Counted from the stretch's first letter, positions 1-9,746 are shown. The stretch: 46,918 nucleotides of DNA from CAZGDB01 sp964524705 (GCA_964524705.1 CAZGDB010000012.1:1-46918); one strand, 5' to 3'. The notes: generated by a model not told the origin, from the sequence alone. Program-made: numbers and translations.

Positions 1-3000
1 TCAGGCCAGATAGTGAATGTAGGTGGCAGCGTCTTTATTCAAGCTAATACTGCCCGAAGTGTGTTAGATCAAGCAGTCAATGTTTCAGGATTAGTGAAAG
101 TGAGCAGTGTCAGCGCTACGACTCCTGCAGGAGTTGCTAAAGGTAAAATATTCATTAAAGGTGGCATGGGCGGTGTAGAAATTGCAGGTCTCTTAGATGC
201 TGCAGGAATGAGTAATGTAAAGGGTGGAGAGATTGATATTAGGGGTGGTAACATTAAATTAGCGTCTGCTGCTAAATTAGATGTTTCTGCAGATCTGAAT
301 GCAGATGCCGGCTCTATTATTATATATGCTGATGAGCATACAGAAGCACGAGGCCAATTATTAGCAAAGGGTGGTCAATATGGCGGTAATGGTGGTTTTA
401 TTGAAACCTCCAGTCATGGAACCTTAGATATTAATGGTGTTTATGTAGATACGAGTGCACCGTATGGTGGTGTGGGAGAATGGTTATTAGACCCTCCTGA
501 TTATACTATTGATACCGCAGCTGCAGCTACGATTACGGCCGCTTTAGCCAATACCAACGTTACGATTGAAACTGATGTAACCGGGGCAGGTACGGGTAAT
601 ATCTTAATGAATACGAACCTAACGGTACCTGCCAGCCGTACTTTAAATTTAGGCGCGTATAATGATATTATTTTTGGTTCAGGCACTACCATTAACTTAG
701 CGGCCAGTTCCAGTATTTTACATTTAAGAGCAGACATTATGGGTGCTGCACAAACCGCAGGTCGTGGGACTATTGTTGGTAATGGTACGAACAATATAAC
801 TGGGGTGAGTGGTAGTCAGGTTAATTTGTATTATAGACCTTATACGTCTAATGGGGCGGGTTCTTTAGATTACACCTTAGGTTCAGCATTTTTTAGCAGC
901 TTTATAGGGGCGGGTCCTACGGTAACACGTTGGGAACTGATTTCCAGCACCAGTGATGCTCAAAAATTTGCTACGGATTCAAATTCCGGAGGTGGTTTTT
1001 ATACCCATAATATTTTACTGATGAATGATGTGACGGCATGGACGACACCGGTGAATATTTTTAATGGCATTTTTGAGGGTAATAATCATACCATATCAAA
1101 TGGAACCTATACGGTAACACAAAGTAATTTTGGATTGTTTAGGCAGATTGGTGTTTCTAGCACATCAGTGGTAAAACATTTAACACTTAATAATATTAGC
1201 ATGAGTTGGACAGGCTCTTCTCTTAACTCTATTGGTTTATTAGCGGGGCAAGTTTTGAATTCTTCTAGTTTGAGTAATATTACTATTACTAATAGCTCTT
1301 TGGTTTCATCTAATGCGGGTTCTAGCAGCTGGATTGGATTAGTTGCCGGTTATGCAAGTGGGAGTGGTGTTTATAATTTATTATATGATAGTTCCGTGCA
1401 GGGGACTTTGACACTGACTACGGCTTCTTCTGGTTTAACGGCTATAGGAGGGGCACTGGGCATCATTACGGGGGGCTCACCTCAAATTTTTAATCTTAAA
1501 GGGAATGTGAATGTTACTGTGAACCTCACTGGTAGTGCTTCAAATTATATGGGCGGCTTAGTTGGGCAAGTTCAGTCAAGTGGTAGTATGTATGATTCAG
1601 TTAATTACGGGACTGTCGTGAATACAGGGGTAGGCAATTATTCAACGGGCGGGTTGATTGGTGATGCAGGTGGTAGTATGAGCTTAACACGCTTGAGTAA
1701 TTTTGGAAATGTCGCTTCTGTCGGTCGTCTTGTTGGAGGGGTTGTAGGTAATGGAGGTAACGGGGGTGGTACGAGCCTTTATAATGCGGGAAATATATCG
1801 AATTCTAATCAGGATTTAACAGGTGGGATTGCAGGGATTTGGAGTGGAACTCTTAATGGAGCAATGAATGTCGGAGCTATTTCAGGAGGTAGTTATGGAA
1901 TTGGTGGGATTATTGGTGCTGGAGGTGGGACTTGGACAAATTTATTGAATACCGGTTCAGTGGTGGGGACTGCTAGTAATAATTATTGGACAGGAGGGAT
2001 AGCGGGGCAGGCGAGTGGAACGATGAGTTATGCTGTGAATTATGGTTATGTATCTGGGGTGGCAACAACAGGAGGTATTGCAGGTTTTGCCAGTTCAGGA
2101 GGAGTATATTCCAACCTTATTAATTATGGAATGGTAAATTCGTCTGTTGGTAGCTTTACGAATAACACGGATATAGGCGGTATTTTTGGGGTTGTTTATG
2201 CTGATTTTAGTGCTGCTTTAAATATTTCTAAGGTTATGAATTTTGGAAGGATTGTAATAAATGGAGGTGTTTTGGGTTCGGGAACGCATAGAGTAGGGGG
2301 GATTGTTGGTGGGTTTGGAAATGGACAGGCTCAAGGCTTTGGTGGGCTAATTACAGACGTAGGGTCTTATGGGGCATTTCAATTTACAGTTTCCAATAAT
2401 ACAAGCACGCAAAGTTTAGGGAGTAATCTCTTTGGATTTTTATGGGGGAGTAATTATGGAGGTTACTCGGGAAGTGGGTGGTTTGCGGGGACTGTAACGA
2501 ATGTAGTCGTAGCACCAGTCGATGATTTCTCAATTACTATTAACTCCGGTGGCGGGTCTGTTAATATTTACAATGATGGGATTGTACAGTCTGGTAGTAT
2601 TAGTACGGGTAGTGTTTATATTGCTAACACGGGTACCAGGTTGAGTCAGGGTAGTTTTGTAGGGGGTAGTAGTCAGAGTTTTAATTTTGGATCTACGGGT
2701 ACGAGTATTAACTATACCAGCACGGGTGTTTCTGTGAGCTTGTTTAGCCCTTTAACTTTAAATGGCGTGACTACTTTTTCAGTGCATACGGGCATGATCG
2801 GCGCTGCTACAGGGGGAGCTAATGTTGCGATACAAAACCTTGCAGGGAGTTCAGATGCTAGTTTGGCAGGGAAGGCTATTTATGGAACAATTGCAGGCCA
2901 AAATATTAATGTACCAGCACAAGGTGGCTCTTTTGGTGGTGTAATACTCACTAATGGTTTTCCGGTTTCAGGTTCTTCTGCAACGTTGTTTACAATGTTT

Positions 3001-5811
3001 CCAGGGACTGATTTTGAAAAAACATTTAGTGCTGCTTATATTAGTGATTCAACCGCTCTGGCAGCCACAGTAGGAATAAATTATTCTGTTGCTGGACAAG
3101 TTATTAAAGTAGGAACGTTGAGTGTTAATACTAATAATGCGTTGGCTACGCCTACCTATGGGACGTCTGGTGTATTATATGGAGTTTTATCGGGATTGGC
3201 GACCAGAATAAATGCGGTAACTGCGAATACTATAGTAATGAATAACGAAGTTTTAAAGCCTAGTATTAGTACGAGTTTAAATTTTAGCAATCTTGTTAAT
3301 TTACGCCTGGATACTTTAACTTTAACAGGCGCCACGAGCACTTATGATTCAGCTGGTACTTTAATCGTACGTAATTTAACAGTCGGTGCAACTCCAATCT
3401 CAGATTTTAAAACAGCAGGGTTAACTATTTTAGAAGGGGGTACGGTGAATACCAGTCGTATCAGTAGTGCTTCTGCTAGTCAAATCACTTTAAATGCTTC
3501 CCCTATTACTGATGTCCTACCTAGTTTTTTACGTACGGCTTCTAGTAGTCTCATTACCGATAGAGGGGCTATCAGTGGTATTGCTAGTTCTGTTACTGCT
3601 GTTAATGGTAGTGGCACAGGATCTTTACGATATGTGAATGGTGTTTTTTCTGAATCTTTAATGACTGCTACTATCAATTTAGGGGCTGGGACGATGCCTG
3701 CTTCATTTGCGTTTAATAATTTCCCACAACTCAGCTTTACTTTTAGTGGTGCATTTCCAGCTGGCACAAGCATTGCAACGAGCGGAGGCTCTTTGCAAGT
3801 GACAGCCACCAATGGTTTTTCTAATGGAGGTAACGCCACTTTGAATTCTAATGGTGGATTGTTAGGATTAGGCACGGGGTCGGTGAATTTTGCCTCTGCT
3901 GATGTTGCAGCTTTAACTATCCCTGCTAATGTAAAAGATATACAACTGTCCACGGTTAGTGCTACTTTGAATATGGATGGTACCGTCTTAAACGGATTAC
4001 CTTGGTATTCTAACTTGAATACACTGTCTTTTAAAACCACTTCAGGTATTATGAATTTAACAAATGGATTTTCAGTGAGTCGGGGAATGACGATAGATGT
4101 TGGTTCAGGTGTTGGCAATATCGATGGAACTTATAATACCACAGGCGCGATGTCATTACTGAGCACCACAGGAGGTGTGTTACATTTTAATGGGCCCTTG
4201 AATGCGGGTAGTTTAAGTGCATCTGGAACTGGGGCGTTTGATTTTAATAATAATGTCACTTTACCAGGTGCCATGAACTTAAGTGCTGGACAGCTTTCTT
4301 TTGGTGCTTATACTTATACTGCGCCTAGTGGTGCGACTTTGAGTACTTCAACGGGTACCTTGAGTTTAGGGGGAACCTTTAGCGTAGGTAATAATGCTTT
4401 AAGTGCGACTTCAACCAGTGGTACGATTACGGTCGGGGCTGCTTTTAGTAAAGCAGGTACTGGATTAATGACGATGAATACCGGTGGTGCCGTAACAGTG
4501 GCGAATACCTTAAGTACAGGCGGTATTTTAAATATTACTGGCGCTACCATTGGCCATAGTGGCGGCAGTGCAGCTACTTGGACCAGTACAGGGGCTATGA
4601 CAGTTACAGGGCCTTTTACCAATAGTGGTTCTGATGTAACCCTAACATCAGCTGGTAACTTAACCTTTACACAAGCTGCTGTGTCTAATAATGCGAAGAT
4701 GATTGTAGGCGGCGCTGCGATTAGTTTGCCAGGGTATAGCGGAACCAATGCAGATTTAACAATTAATCAATCCGGCGCTTTTGTGTTTGGCGCAGGCCCT
4801 TATACCATTCGTACCTTAACGGTGAATGGGGGTACTTTTGATTATGGTAGTAATGCTTTGAGTGTCAGTGGTGATTTAAATGGCTCTAATGTTTCTCTCT
4901 TTAGTACTGGCGGTACTACCGTGGCTGGTGCTGTGACTATGACCGGTATGGGTGTTTGGAATGGTGCCTTATCTGCCGGCGGAACGCTGTTATATACGGG
5001 GGCTGGTAACTTTGTGGGGAATGTGTCTACTAATGGTTCATTGACCTTAACGGCCCAAAATGTCACTGGTAATATTACCGGTGGGGATACAAATATTAAT
5101 ATTACGGACACCTTAAACGGAGATATTAGCTCTGGAAATGACTTAACCTTAGCTGTAGGTACCTTACAAGGCGGTTCTATCATCTCTAATGGTGCCATTA
5201 CCGCAAGCGGCAGTAGTATAAGTAGCGCGACTTTGGTATCAGCACGTGATACTAATATTGTACTTTCAGGTCTTTTTAACGCAACAGCACGCTCTAATGG
5301 TGCTTTGAATATTTCAGCTGCTAGGATAGGTGGGGTCTTTAATAGTAAATCTGCGATGACTTTAAGTCGCGCATCTCAAATCACAGGTAACGTTATTTCT
5401 GGTGGAGTGCTTTATTTAGGTGGTACGAATGGTAGTATTTTATTTGGTACAGTGAGTGGGGCCGGTGGTTCTTTAGCTGCTAGTTATGCGAAATTATTAG
5501 GCAGCGCATCGGGTAATTATTTTATTAACGGCTTTAAAGTTGGTGGGGATTCTTTATTCTTGGATATTGGGGTGAAGACCTTGTTCCAAATTAACCTTGC
5601 CGATACTGTGTATAGTGCTAACCAAATTTTAGTACCACAAACCTTTAAGGTGGCACAATTACAAATTCAAAACATTATTGAAAACTTACATGATACGCAA
5701 ATGAAAACCTTGAATGCAGATACAAAATTTGATTTCTTACCTAAGATAGGATTAAGCTGCTCTTTGGTCTCTGATAATAAAGTTGGCTTAATGCGTTGTG
5801 TGGGTAACTAA
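1..5811 (+). CDS. Filamentous-haemagglutinin-type large adhesin, 5'-truncated by the window edge
   Basis: Probable surface or secreted beta-helical adhesin of the two-partner-secretion type. The frame is open from base 1, so the GTG at 13 is internal and the N-terminal secretion domain lies outside the window; 1936 codons remain. Visible: low-complexity Gly/Ser/Thr/Asn-rich beta-strand repeats throughout; near residue 130 the typical FhaB-family junction GGFIETS...VDTSAP...WLLDPPDYTI; and about residues 380-760 a block of GGLVGQ/GGIAG-like repeats resembling GLUG motifs. The C-terminus loses the repeats and carries two cysteines (SCSLV...RCVGN). Almost no Lys or Glu in the repeats. No TpsB partner is visible, so the secretion route is inferred. 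The ankyrin gene follows after 53 bp. Confidence 0.85.
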   Translation, partial: SGQIVNVGGSVFIQANTARSVLDQAVNVSGLVKVSSVSATTPAGVAKGKIFIKGGMGGVEIAGLLDAAGMSNVKGGEIDIRGGNIKLASAAKLDVSADLNADAGSIIIYADEHTEARGQLLAKGGQYGGNGGFIETSSHGTLDINGVYVDTSAPYGGVGEWLLDPPDYTIDTAAAATITAALANTNVTIETDVTGAGTGNILMNTNLTVPASRTLNLGAYNDIIFGSGTTINLAASSSILHLRADIMGAAQTAGRGTIVGNGTNNITGVSGSQVNLYYRPYTSNGAGSLDYTLGSAFFSSFIGAGPTVTRWELISSTSDAQKFATDSNSGGGFYTHNILLMNDVTAWTTPVNIFNGIFEGNNHTISNGTYTVTQSNFGLFRQIGVSSTSVVKHLTLNNISMSWTGSSLNSIGLLAGQVLNSSSLSNITITNSSLVSSNAGSSSWIGLVAGYASGSGVYNLLYDSSVQGTLTLTTASSGLTAIGGALGIITGGSPQIFNLKGNVNVTVNLTGSASNYMGGLVGQVQSSGSMYDSVNYGTVVNTGVGNYSTGGLIGDAGGSMSLTRLSNFGNVASVGRLVGGVVGNGGNGGGTSLYNAGNISNSNQDLTGGIAGIWSGTLNGAMNVGAISGGSYGIGGIIGAGGGTWTNLLNTGSVVGTASNNYWTGGIAGQASGTMSYAVNYGYVSGVATTGGIAGFASSGGVYSNLINYGMVNSSVGSFTNNTDIGGIFGVVYADFSAALNISKVMNFGRIVINGGVLGSGTHRVGGIVGGFGNGQAQGFGGLITDVGSYGAFQFTVSNNTSTQSLGSNLFGFLWGSNYGGYSGSGWFAGTVTNVVVAPVDDFSITINSGGGSVNIYNDGIVQSGSISTGSVYIANTGTRLSQGSFVGGSSQSFNFGSTGTSINYTSTGVSVSLFSPLTLNGVTTFSVHTGMIGAATGGANVAIQNLAGSSDASLAGKAIYGTIAGQNINVPAQGGSFGGVILTNGFPVSGSSATLFTMFPGTDFEKTFSAAYISDSTALAATVGINYSVAGQVIKVGTLSVNTNNALATPTYGTSGVLYGVLSGLATRINAVTANTIVMNNEVLKPSISTSLNFSNLVNLRLDTLTLTGATSTYDSAGTLIVRNLTVGATPISDFKTAGLTILEGGTVNTSRISSASASQITLNASPITDVLPSFLRTASSSLITDRGAISGIASSVTAVNGSGTGSLRYVNGVFSESLMTATINLGAGTMPASFAFNNFPQLSFTFSGAFPAGTSIATSGGSLQVTATNGFSNGGNATLNSNGGLLGLGTGSVNFASADVAALTIPANVKDIQLSTVSATLNMDGTVLNGLPWYSNLNTLSFKTTSGIMNLTNGFSVSRGMTIDVGSGVGNIDGTYNTTGAMSLLSTTGGVLHFNGPLNAGSLSASGTGAFDFNNNVTLPGAMNLSAGQLSFGAYTYTAPSGATLSTSTGTLSLGGTFSVGNNALSATSTSGTITVGAAFSKAGTGLMTMNTGGAVTVANTLSTGGILNITGATIGHSGGSAATWTSTGAMTVTGPFTNSGSDVTLTSAGNLTFTQAAVSNNAKMIVGGAAISLPGYSGTNADLTINQSGAFVFGAGPYTIRTLTVNGGTFDYGSNALSVSGDLNGSNVSLFSTGGTTVAGAVTMTGMGVWNGALSAGGTLLYTGAGNFVGNVSTNGSLTLTAQNVTGNITGGDTNINITDTLNGDISSGNDLTLAVGTLQGGSIISNGAITASGSSISSATLVSARDTNIVLSGLFNATARSNGALNISAARIGGVFNSKSAMTLSRASQITGNVISGGVLYLGGTNGSILFGTVSGAGGSLAASYAKLLGSASGNYFINGFKVGGDSLFLDIGVKTLFQINLADTVYSANQILVPQTFKVAQLQIQNIIENLHDTQMKTLNADTKFDFLPKIGLSCSLVSDNKVGLMRCVGN

Positions 5812-5864
5812 TTGATTCTCTAGGGCGTTTGTATTACTCTCACTTTAGTAAATAACTGACACGG

Positions 5865-6686
5865 ATGTTTTTAGTGCTAGAAAAATTACATGCTGCTATT
5901 ATCGTAGGTGAGACCGAGTTAGCCTTATCTTTAATAAAAACAATACCCGTTAAAGATTACAATGCATGTGGCCACAGTGGCTACAATGCTTTGCACTTAG
6001 CCATACGGACTGAAAATACCACTTTAGTATCAGCCTTATTACCTCACATGCATTTACATACCGTCACAGCCCAGCATGAGAGTGTTTTACATTTGGCAGC
6101 GGCGCTTGGAAATATAAAGATTATGAACTTGTTGCTCGCAGCTGGCGCCACCGTGTGTTGTAGTACGCCTAATGGTAATACGCCCTTACATGTAGCTGCT
6201 GAGTCCTTAAAAGACAGAGATGGTAGCGGGGTGTCTGCGTTAATTGAGGCAGGTGCGATCGCTCAGCTGAACGCCAAAAATTTGGCAGGAGATACTCCTT
6301 TAAAGTTAGCTTGCAAACAGGGGCATTATAACACAGCCCATATCTTATTCGTGACGTATGGCGCTACCCGACCCGATGAAACATTTCTCAAAGCATTAGC
6401 GGTTACAAAACCAGAATTTGTGACTTGGTTGCGGGCATGGATCAAAACACCAGTGGAGCCTATACAATTTTCTATGCGAAAGGTGACGGGTAATCGTGCG
6501 CTCTACTGTGCGGTGCAGCAGGGAAAGATGGGCTTGATCACAACTTTATTTCAGGGCGGGGCAGATCCATTAGCACAGTGTGGGTATCCGGAAACACCAT
6601 TTCAGTTGGCTAAAAAACTTGGTAATACAGAAGCTTTAGAATTATTTAAAACGCTCAAAGCACCAGGACTACCAAGTTACCGCTAG
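5865..6686 (+). CDS. Ankyrin-repeat protein (273 aa)
   Basis: Protein-protein interaction protein made almost wholly of ankyrin repeats, at about residues 38-66, 71-99, 104-137 and 141-170 (ALHLA, VLHLAAALGN, TPLHVAAES and TPLKLACKQGH cores), with a further degenerate pair at 206-260. No signal peptide or membrane segment is seen. Ankyrin proteins of this size are frequent among effectors of intracellular gammaproteobacteria, but nothing here proves secretion. ATG start; the Shine-Dalgarno is weak. Its last 18 bases overlap the end of the convergent acetyltransferase gene. Confidence 0.8.
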   Translation: MFLVLEKLHAAIIVGETELALSLIKTIPVKDYNACGHSGYNALHLAIRTENTTLVSALLPHMHLHTVTAQHESVLHLAAALGNIKIMNLLLAAGATVCCSTPNGNTPLHVAAESLKDRDGSGVSALIEAGAIAQLNAKNLAGDTPLKLACKQGHYNTAHILFVTYGATRPDETFLKALAVTKPEFVTWLRAWIKTPVEPIQFSMRKVTGNRALYCAVQQGKMGLITTLFQGGADPLAQCGYPETPFQLAKKLGNTEALELFKTLKAPGLPSYR

Positions 6687-7256
6687 TTTCGGTAAGTCGG
6701 ATAAATCATATCGTGCGTACAATAATGTGTCACTGACTTGTGTGGTATTCGGCAGAATGCGATTATATTTTTGTATACCTTCCAGAATAAAGCCTAAACG
6801 TTCAGGAATATTTTTACTACGCAGGTTAGTGCTATCACAAGTGATAGCAAGCCGTTTTAGTTTGAGTTGTTGAAAGGCATAGTAAGTCAGTCCTAATATC
6901 GCTTCGGTCATATAGCCTTGTCCTGTATAGGGCGTACGCAGCCAGTAACCACATTCTAGGCAAGGGATGATCCAGTCATAGTGATGAAATCCTGTAGAAC
7001 CTAAGAAGACGCCTTCTTTATCGAAAATAAAGAGGGGCAAAAAGGGTTCTTCACAGCGTTGTAAAATCCAGTTAGTCATCGATTGTTCTATGAAGATCAC
7101 CGTATCTTCTAAAGAAGGCTGAGGCGTTGCCCACGGCATAAATGTAGCGAGTTCTTTGTGAGATTCTACAATCGCTGCATAAACAAGTTCAGCATCTTCT
7201 GGTTGTGGGGGCCTGAGATATAAACGAGGGGTATGAATAGGGACGGGGAGTTCCAT
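6669..7256 (-). CDS. GNAT family N-acetyltransferase, RimJ/RimL type
   Basis: Acetyl-CoA-dependent N-acetyltransferase; substrate unknown. The start HTPRLYLRPPQPEDAELVYAA and the later GYWLRTPYTGQGYMTEAI (acetyl-CoA loop, Q/RxxGxG type) followed by NLRSKNIPERLGF (motif B) are typical of the RimJ/RimL and ribosomal-protein-serine acetyltransferase branch. I chose the ATG at 7256 (MELPVPIHTPRL) because the family homology begins there; the frame is open to a TTG at 7328 and an ATG at 7316, which would add 20-24 non-conserved residues. It converges on the ankyrin gene with an 18-bp overlap and has no apparent operon partner. Confidence 0.8.
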   Translation of the reverse strand: MELPVPIHTPRLYLRPPQPEDAELVYAAIVESHKELATFMPWATPQPSLEDTVIFIEQSMTNWILQRCEEPFLPLFIFDKEGVFLGSTGFHHYDWIIPCLECGYWLRTPYTGQGYMTEAILGLTYYAFQQLKLKRLAITCDSTNLRSKNIPERLGFILEGIQKYNRILPNTTQVSDTLLYARYDLSDLPKLAVTW

Positions 7257-7463
7257 AGTGATAAAGATATTATTTAGTAGTACATCTATCAATGATAGAC
7301 CTTTGTAAGGATACATGCGATAGGCCAACTATTGGCTATCTAACTATCAAAAGAAATCTTGTCAAGAAAAAAAATAAAAAAAAATAAACCAAACATGCAT
7401 CGCGTGTCTCACGCTTGTGTCTACACTTACAAAAGTGGTTCATTATTCCAAAAGGTGGGGCGT

Positions 7464-7829
7464 ATGTTAAAAGTAGAAACTGTGTTGCCAGTGAATGTTG
7501 TGAATAATGTCGGTCGAACTGCATTACATTATGCTACTAGTGCTGAAGAAGTGAGTTTGTTATATACCCAAGGTGCAAATTTAAATGCACAAGATGTGTT
7601 AGGGTTAACGCCTTTACATTTAGCTGTTATCCAAGGCAACTTACCGGTGGTAGAGCAGTTGATTGCTTTAGGGGCGAATAGTCAATTATTAGACAATGGT
7701 GGATGGACCATTAAAGCTAGAATTTTATTAAAGCTGACAGAGCGTTGGATTCAGTTTGAGGTACGTAAAGCATATGAGCGCATGTTGACACTTTGTGAGA
7801 GTGTGAACCATCAAAAAATAGCGTCATAG
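7464..7829 (+). CDS. Small ankyrin-repeat protein, tandem paralogue 1
   Basis: Contains two to three ankyrin repeats (GRTALHYATSAEEVSLLYTQGANLNAQD, then LTPLHLAVIQGNLPVVEQLIALGANSQLLD). I chose the ATG at 7464 because AAGGTGGGG lies just upstream and the paralogy with the next gene begins about here. The frame is open upstream to an ATG at 7395 and a TTG at 7359, but those lack a ribosome-binding site. The next gene, 13 bp downstream, is a clear paralogue, so the pair arose by tandem duplication. Function unknown; possibly host-interacting, by analogy only. Confidence 0.7.
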   Translation: MLKVETVLPVNVVNNVGRTALHYATSAEEVSLLYTQGANLNAQDVLGLTPLHLAVIQGNLPVVEQLIALGANSQLLDNGGWTIKARILLKLTERWIQFEVRKAYERMLTLCESVNHQKIAS

Positions 7830-7842
7830 GGAGAGTAGTGCC

Positions 7843-8289
7843 ATGTTAATGTTTTCGAAAAGTCGTGAAGTCAGACCCGGACAATTATATTTTTTAGAAG
7901 CGGTGTGTGCCAATCATTTATCTACGATTGCAGAACAGGTCATGCCAGATTTTGTGAATGCGCGTGATTCAGTCTTTGGGAGAAGTTTATTGCACGCAGC
8001 AACTACAGCAGAGATGGTGTCAATCTTGCATCAAAAAGGTGCTGAGCTAAATGTGCAAGATCTGTGTCGGCAAACCCCTTTGCACGTGGCTGCTATGGCG
8101 GGTAATTATTTTGTGGTGGCTCAATTGTTGGCTTTAGGCGCAGATAGTGAGTTGTTAGACCAAGGAAATATGACTGCTTTAGATTGGGCCTTAAGATGTA
8201 AATCGCGTCAGGCTGCACAGTATCGTCCGATTGTGGCTATCTTAGAGCATTATCAACAGACAGTGCCGCAAATGAGTCCCCGCGCTTAA
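7843..8289 (+). CDS. Small ankyrin-repeat protein, tandem paralogue 2
   Basis: 148 aa with the same architecture as its upstream neighbour: GRSLLHAATTAEMVSILHQKGAELNVQD, then QTPLHVAAMAGNYFVVAQLLALGADSELLD, ending in a short Ala/Gln-containing tail. It has about 40 extra N-terminal residues (LYFLEAVCANHLSTIAEQVMP) that the first copy lacks in its best-supported start. The ribosome-binding site GGGAGAG is well placed before the ATG. Probably cotranscribed with the upstream paralogue (13-bp gap). It faces the convergent Fic gene, whose end lies 9 bp away. Confidence 0.8.
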   Translation: MLMFSKSREVRPGQLYFLEAVCANHLSTIAEQVMPDFVNARDSVFGRSLLHAATTAEMVSILHQKGAELNVQDLCRQTPLHVAAMAGNYFVVAQLLALGADSELLDQGNMTALDWALRCKSRQAAQYRPIVAILEHYQQTVPQMSPRA

Positions 8290-8298
8290 TTCTGGACA

Positions 8299-9375
8299 TT
8301 AGATAATTTTGTAGCGGGTGGCTTTGCCTTGTCCTAATTTCTCTAAACGTTTGAGGTCAAACAGTTTTTTAATGATGGATTCAGTTGTACGTGGCGGAAA
8401 GCCTAGCGCTGTTATAGCATCTTTTCGACTAAAGGTAGCACCAAGTTGATTGGCCCAATTCCATAACGTTAGTTGTTTTTCTGAAAGCAGATAGTCAATG
8501 TTATCTCCCTCAATAATCTTAAGCGCTTGATTGCTTTGAGGTTGAATAACTTTCAGGAAAAATTCTAGCCATGCTGTAATGTCTTCGTTATCTGTTTTCC
8601 AGGTGCTCTGTGTTTTATTGAGAGCAAGATAATAATCTACTTTATTTACCTCAATGATTTTTTCATGAGAAATAATTTGGGTAAATAAATATCCGTGTTG
8701 TAAGAGCATTAAATTGGTCAGTAATCTGCTTGTTCTGCCATTGCCATCTTGAAAAGGGTGGATGGCTAAATATTCAAAGATAAAATTTGCAATTAAAATG
8801 AGAGGGTGTTTTATACGTTCGCGCACCGCCCAAAGATACCAATTTATTAGTTCTTGTATCTCTTTTTTGACTAAATAAGGTGGGGTGGGGTCAAAGATGA
8901 CACCTACAACATTTCCAGAGGCATCTTTTGCTTCAACACGATTGGAGCTAAATTTATATCCTTCTTTATGTCTGGCATCCTTTTCACTGAAAATCAGCAT
9001 ATCGTGATGTAATTGCAAGACTGTAGATTCTGAAATTGGGATGTCATGATAATTACTAAAGACTAATTCTAGGCATTGTAGATAGCCTGCTATCTCTTGT
9101 TCATCACGAGTTTTAAATTTTTTGACGCGTAAATTTTTGTATAAACTTTCAAACTCTATATCTGTGAGGCGGTTACCTTCAATGCGGTTGGAAGACTCAG
9201 TAGAGGTGACAATCACGAATCTTGTTAAACGTTCTATTGTCTGAGGGAGCAGGCGTTCAGTAATTTTCCAGCTGTTTTTAATCGCATCAATTGCGGAGAG
9301 TATGTGGTAAATGTTTTCTATGCTCTCGGATCTTAAATTGAGCCTTTTTTGTATTCGAAAATCTTGCCATTCCAT
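8299..9375 (-). CDS. Fic family protein (AMPylator type), intact
   Basis: Fic enzymes transfer AMP or related groups from nucleotides to target proteins. The full active-site motif HPFQDGNGR is at residues 206-214, followed by TSRLL. An N-terminal inhibitory helix motif of the (S/T)xxxE(G/N) form, SNRIEG, is at 62-67, marking a class II self-inhibited Fic protein. The C-terminal ~70 residues (TLWNWANQLGATFSRKDAITALGFPPRTTESIIKKL) look like a winged helix, so DNA binding or autoregulation is plausible. ATG with a good GAGGAAC ribosome-binding site. Whether it is a toxin-like module or a housekeeping AMPylator cannot be told from sequence. Confidence 0.88.
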   Translation of the reverse strand: MEWQDFRIQKRLNLRSESIENIYHILSAIDAIKNSWKITERLLPQTIERLTRFVIVTSTESSNRIEGNRLTDIEFESLYKNLRVKKFKTRDEQEIAGYLQCLELVFSNYHDIPISESTVLQLHHDMLIFSEKDARHKEGYKFSSNRVEAKDASGNVVGVIFDPTPPYLVKKEIQELINWYLWAVRERIKHPLILIANFIFEYLAIHPFQDGNGRTSRLLTNLMLLQHGYLFTQIISHEKIIEVNKVDYYLALNKTQSTWKTDNEDITAWLEFFLKVIQPQSNQALKIIEGDNIDYLLSEKQLTLWNWANQLGATFSRKDAITALGFPPRTTESIIKKLFDLKRLEKLGQGKATRYKII

Positions 9376-9476
9376 ATTTGTTCCTCACATTCGCCCTATG
9401 TGAGATTGCGTGAGATTATGTGAGTATTTTTATAGATTTAGTCAGTAAACAGCGCCACAAAGAAGCTCTCTGGGAT

Positions 9477-9540
9477 AATCATGCCAAAATCGCGCCAAAA
9501 TAGACTGCAATCGTGCCAAAAGATGGGTTAATCATGCCAC
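9477..9540. repeat. Four helically phased direct repeats AATCRYGCCAAAA
   Basis: Four copies of AATC(A/G)(T/C)GCC, three of them followed by AAAA, start at 9477, 9488, 9509 and 9530. The spacings of 11, 21 and 21 bp are close to one, two and two helical turns, putting all sites on one face of the DNA. This suggests a multi-site protein-binding region upstream of the divergent Fic gene; no regulator is identified. The rest of 9376-9606 holds short TGTGAGATT repeats near 9390-9422 and no gene. Confidence 0.45.
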
Positions 9541-9606
9541 GGGAGCAAATATGGAGCGGTATAAGTGAGGGTGAATTTGAGGTTTGGTAACGCCGTAGAC
9601 ATCAGA

Positions 9607-9746
9607 ACTAAAATAGCACGCTTGTCGAAATAGTTTAAACTATTCCGACAGGCATCGCATTTTCGTCTAAAACAGTTTTTATTCCACATTTAGGGATACT
9701 TTTGGTGGAATGTGACCACTAAAAGCGCAACTGTTTGTGGGATTAG
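9607..9746 (+). repeat. Dispersed ~140-bp intergenic repeat, copy A
   Basis: It aligns without gaps to 15359-15498; my hand count is about 107 identical bases of 140. Copy A contains the perfect 16-bp palindrome AATAGTTTAAACTATT at 9629-9644, embedded in a 28-bp near-palindrome at 9623-9650. All reading frames carry stops. It may be a MITE-like or REP-like element or a structured RNA. The two copies lie in the same orientation on either side of the toxin-antitoxin island. From 9747 to the promoter at 9909 I see nothing recognisable. Confidence 0.55.

Noticed and set aside
3480..4748. Long open frames on the minus strand inside the adhesin gene
   Set aside because: Shadow frames of a repeat-rich, Gly/Ser/Thr-biased gene; Val/Pro/Ala-rich with no family resemblance.
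7336..7524. Minus-strand 62-codon frame between the acetyltransferase and ankyrin genes
   Set aside because: Overlaps the ankyrin start region; its Phe-rich run comes from a poly-A/T tract; no ribosome-binding site or homology.
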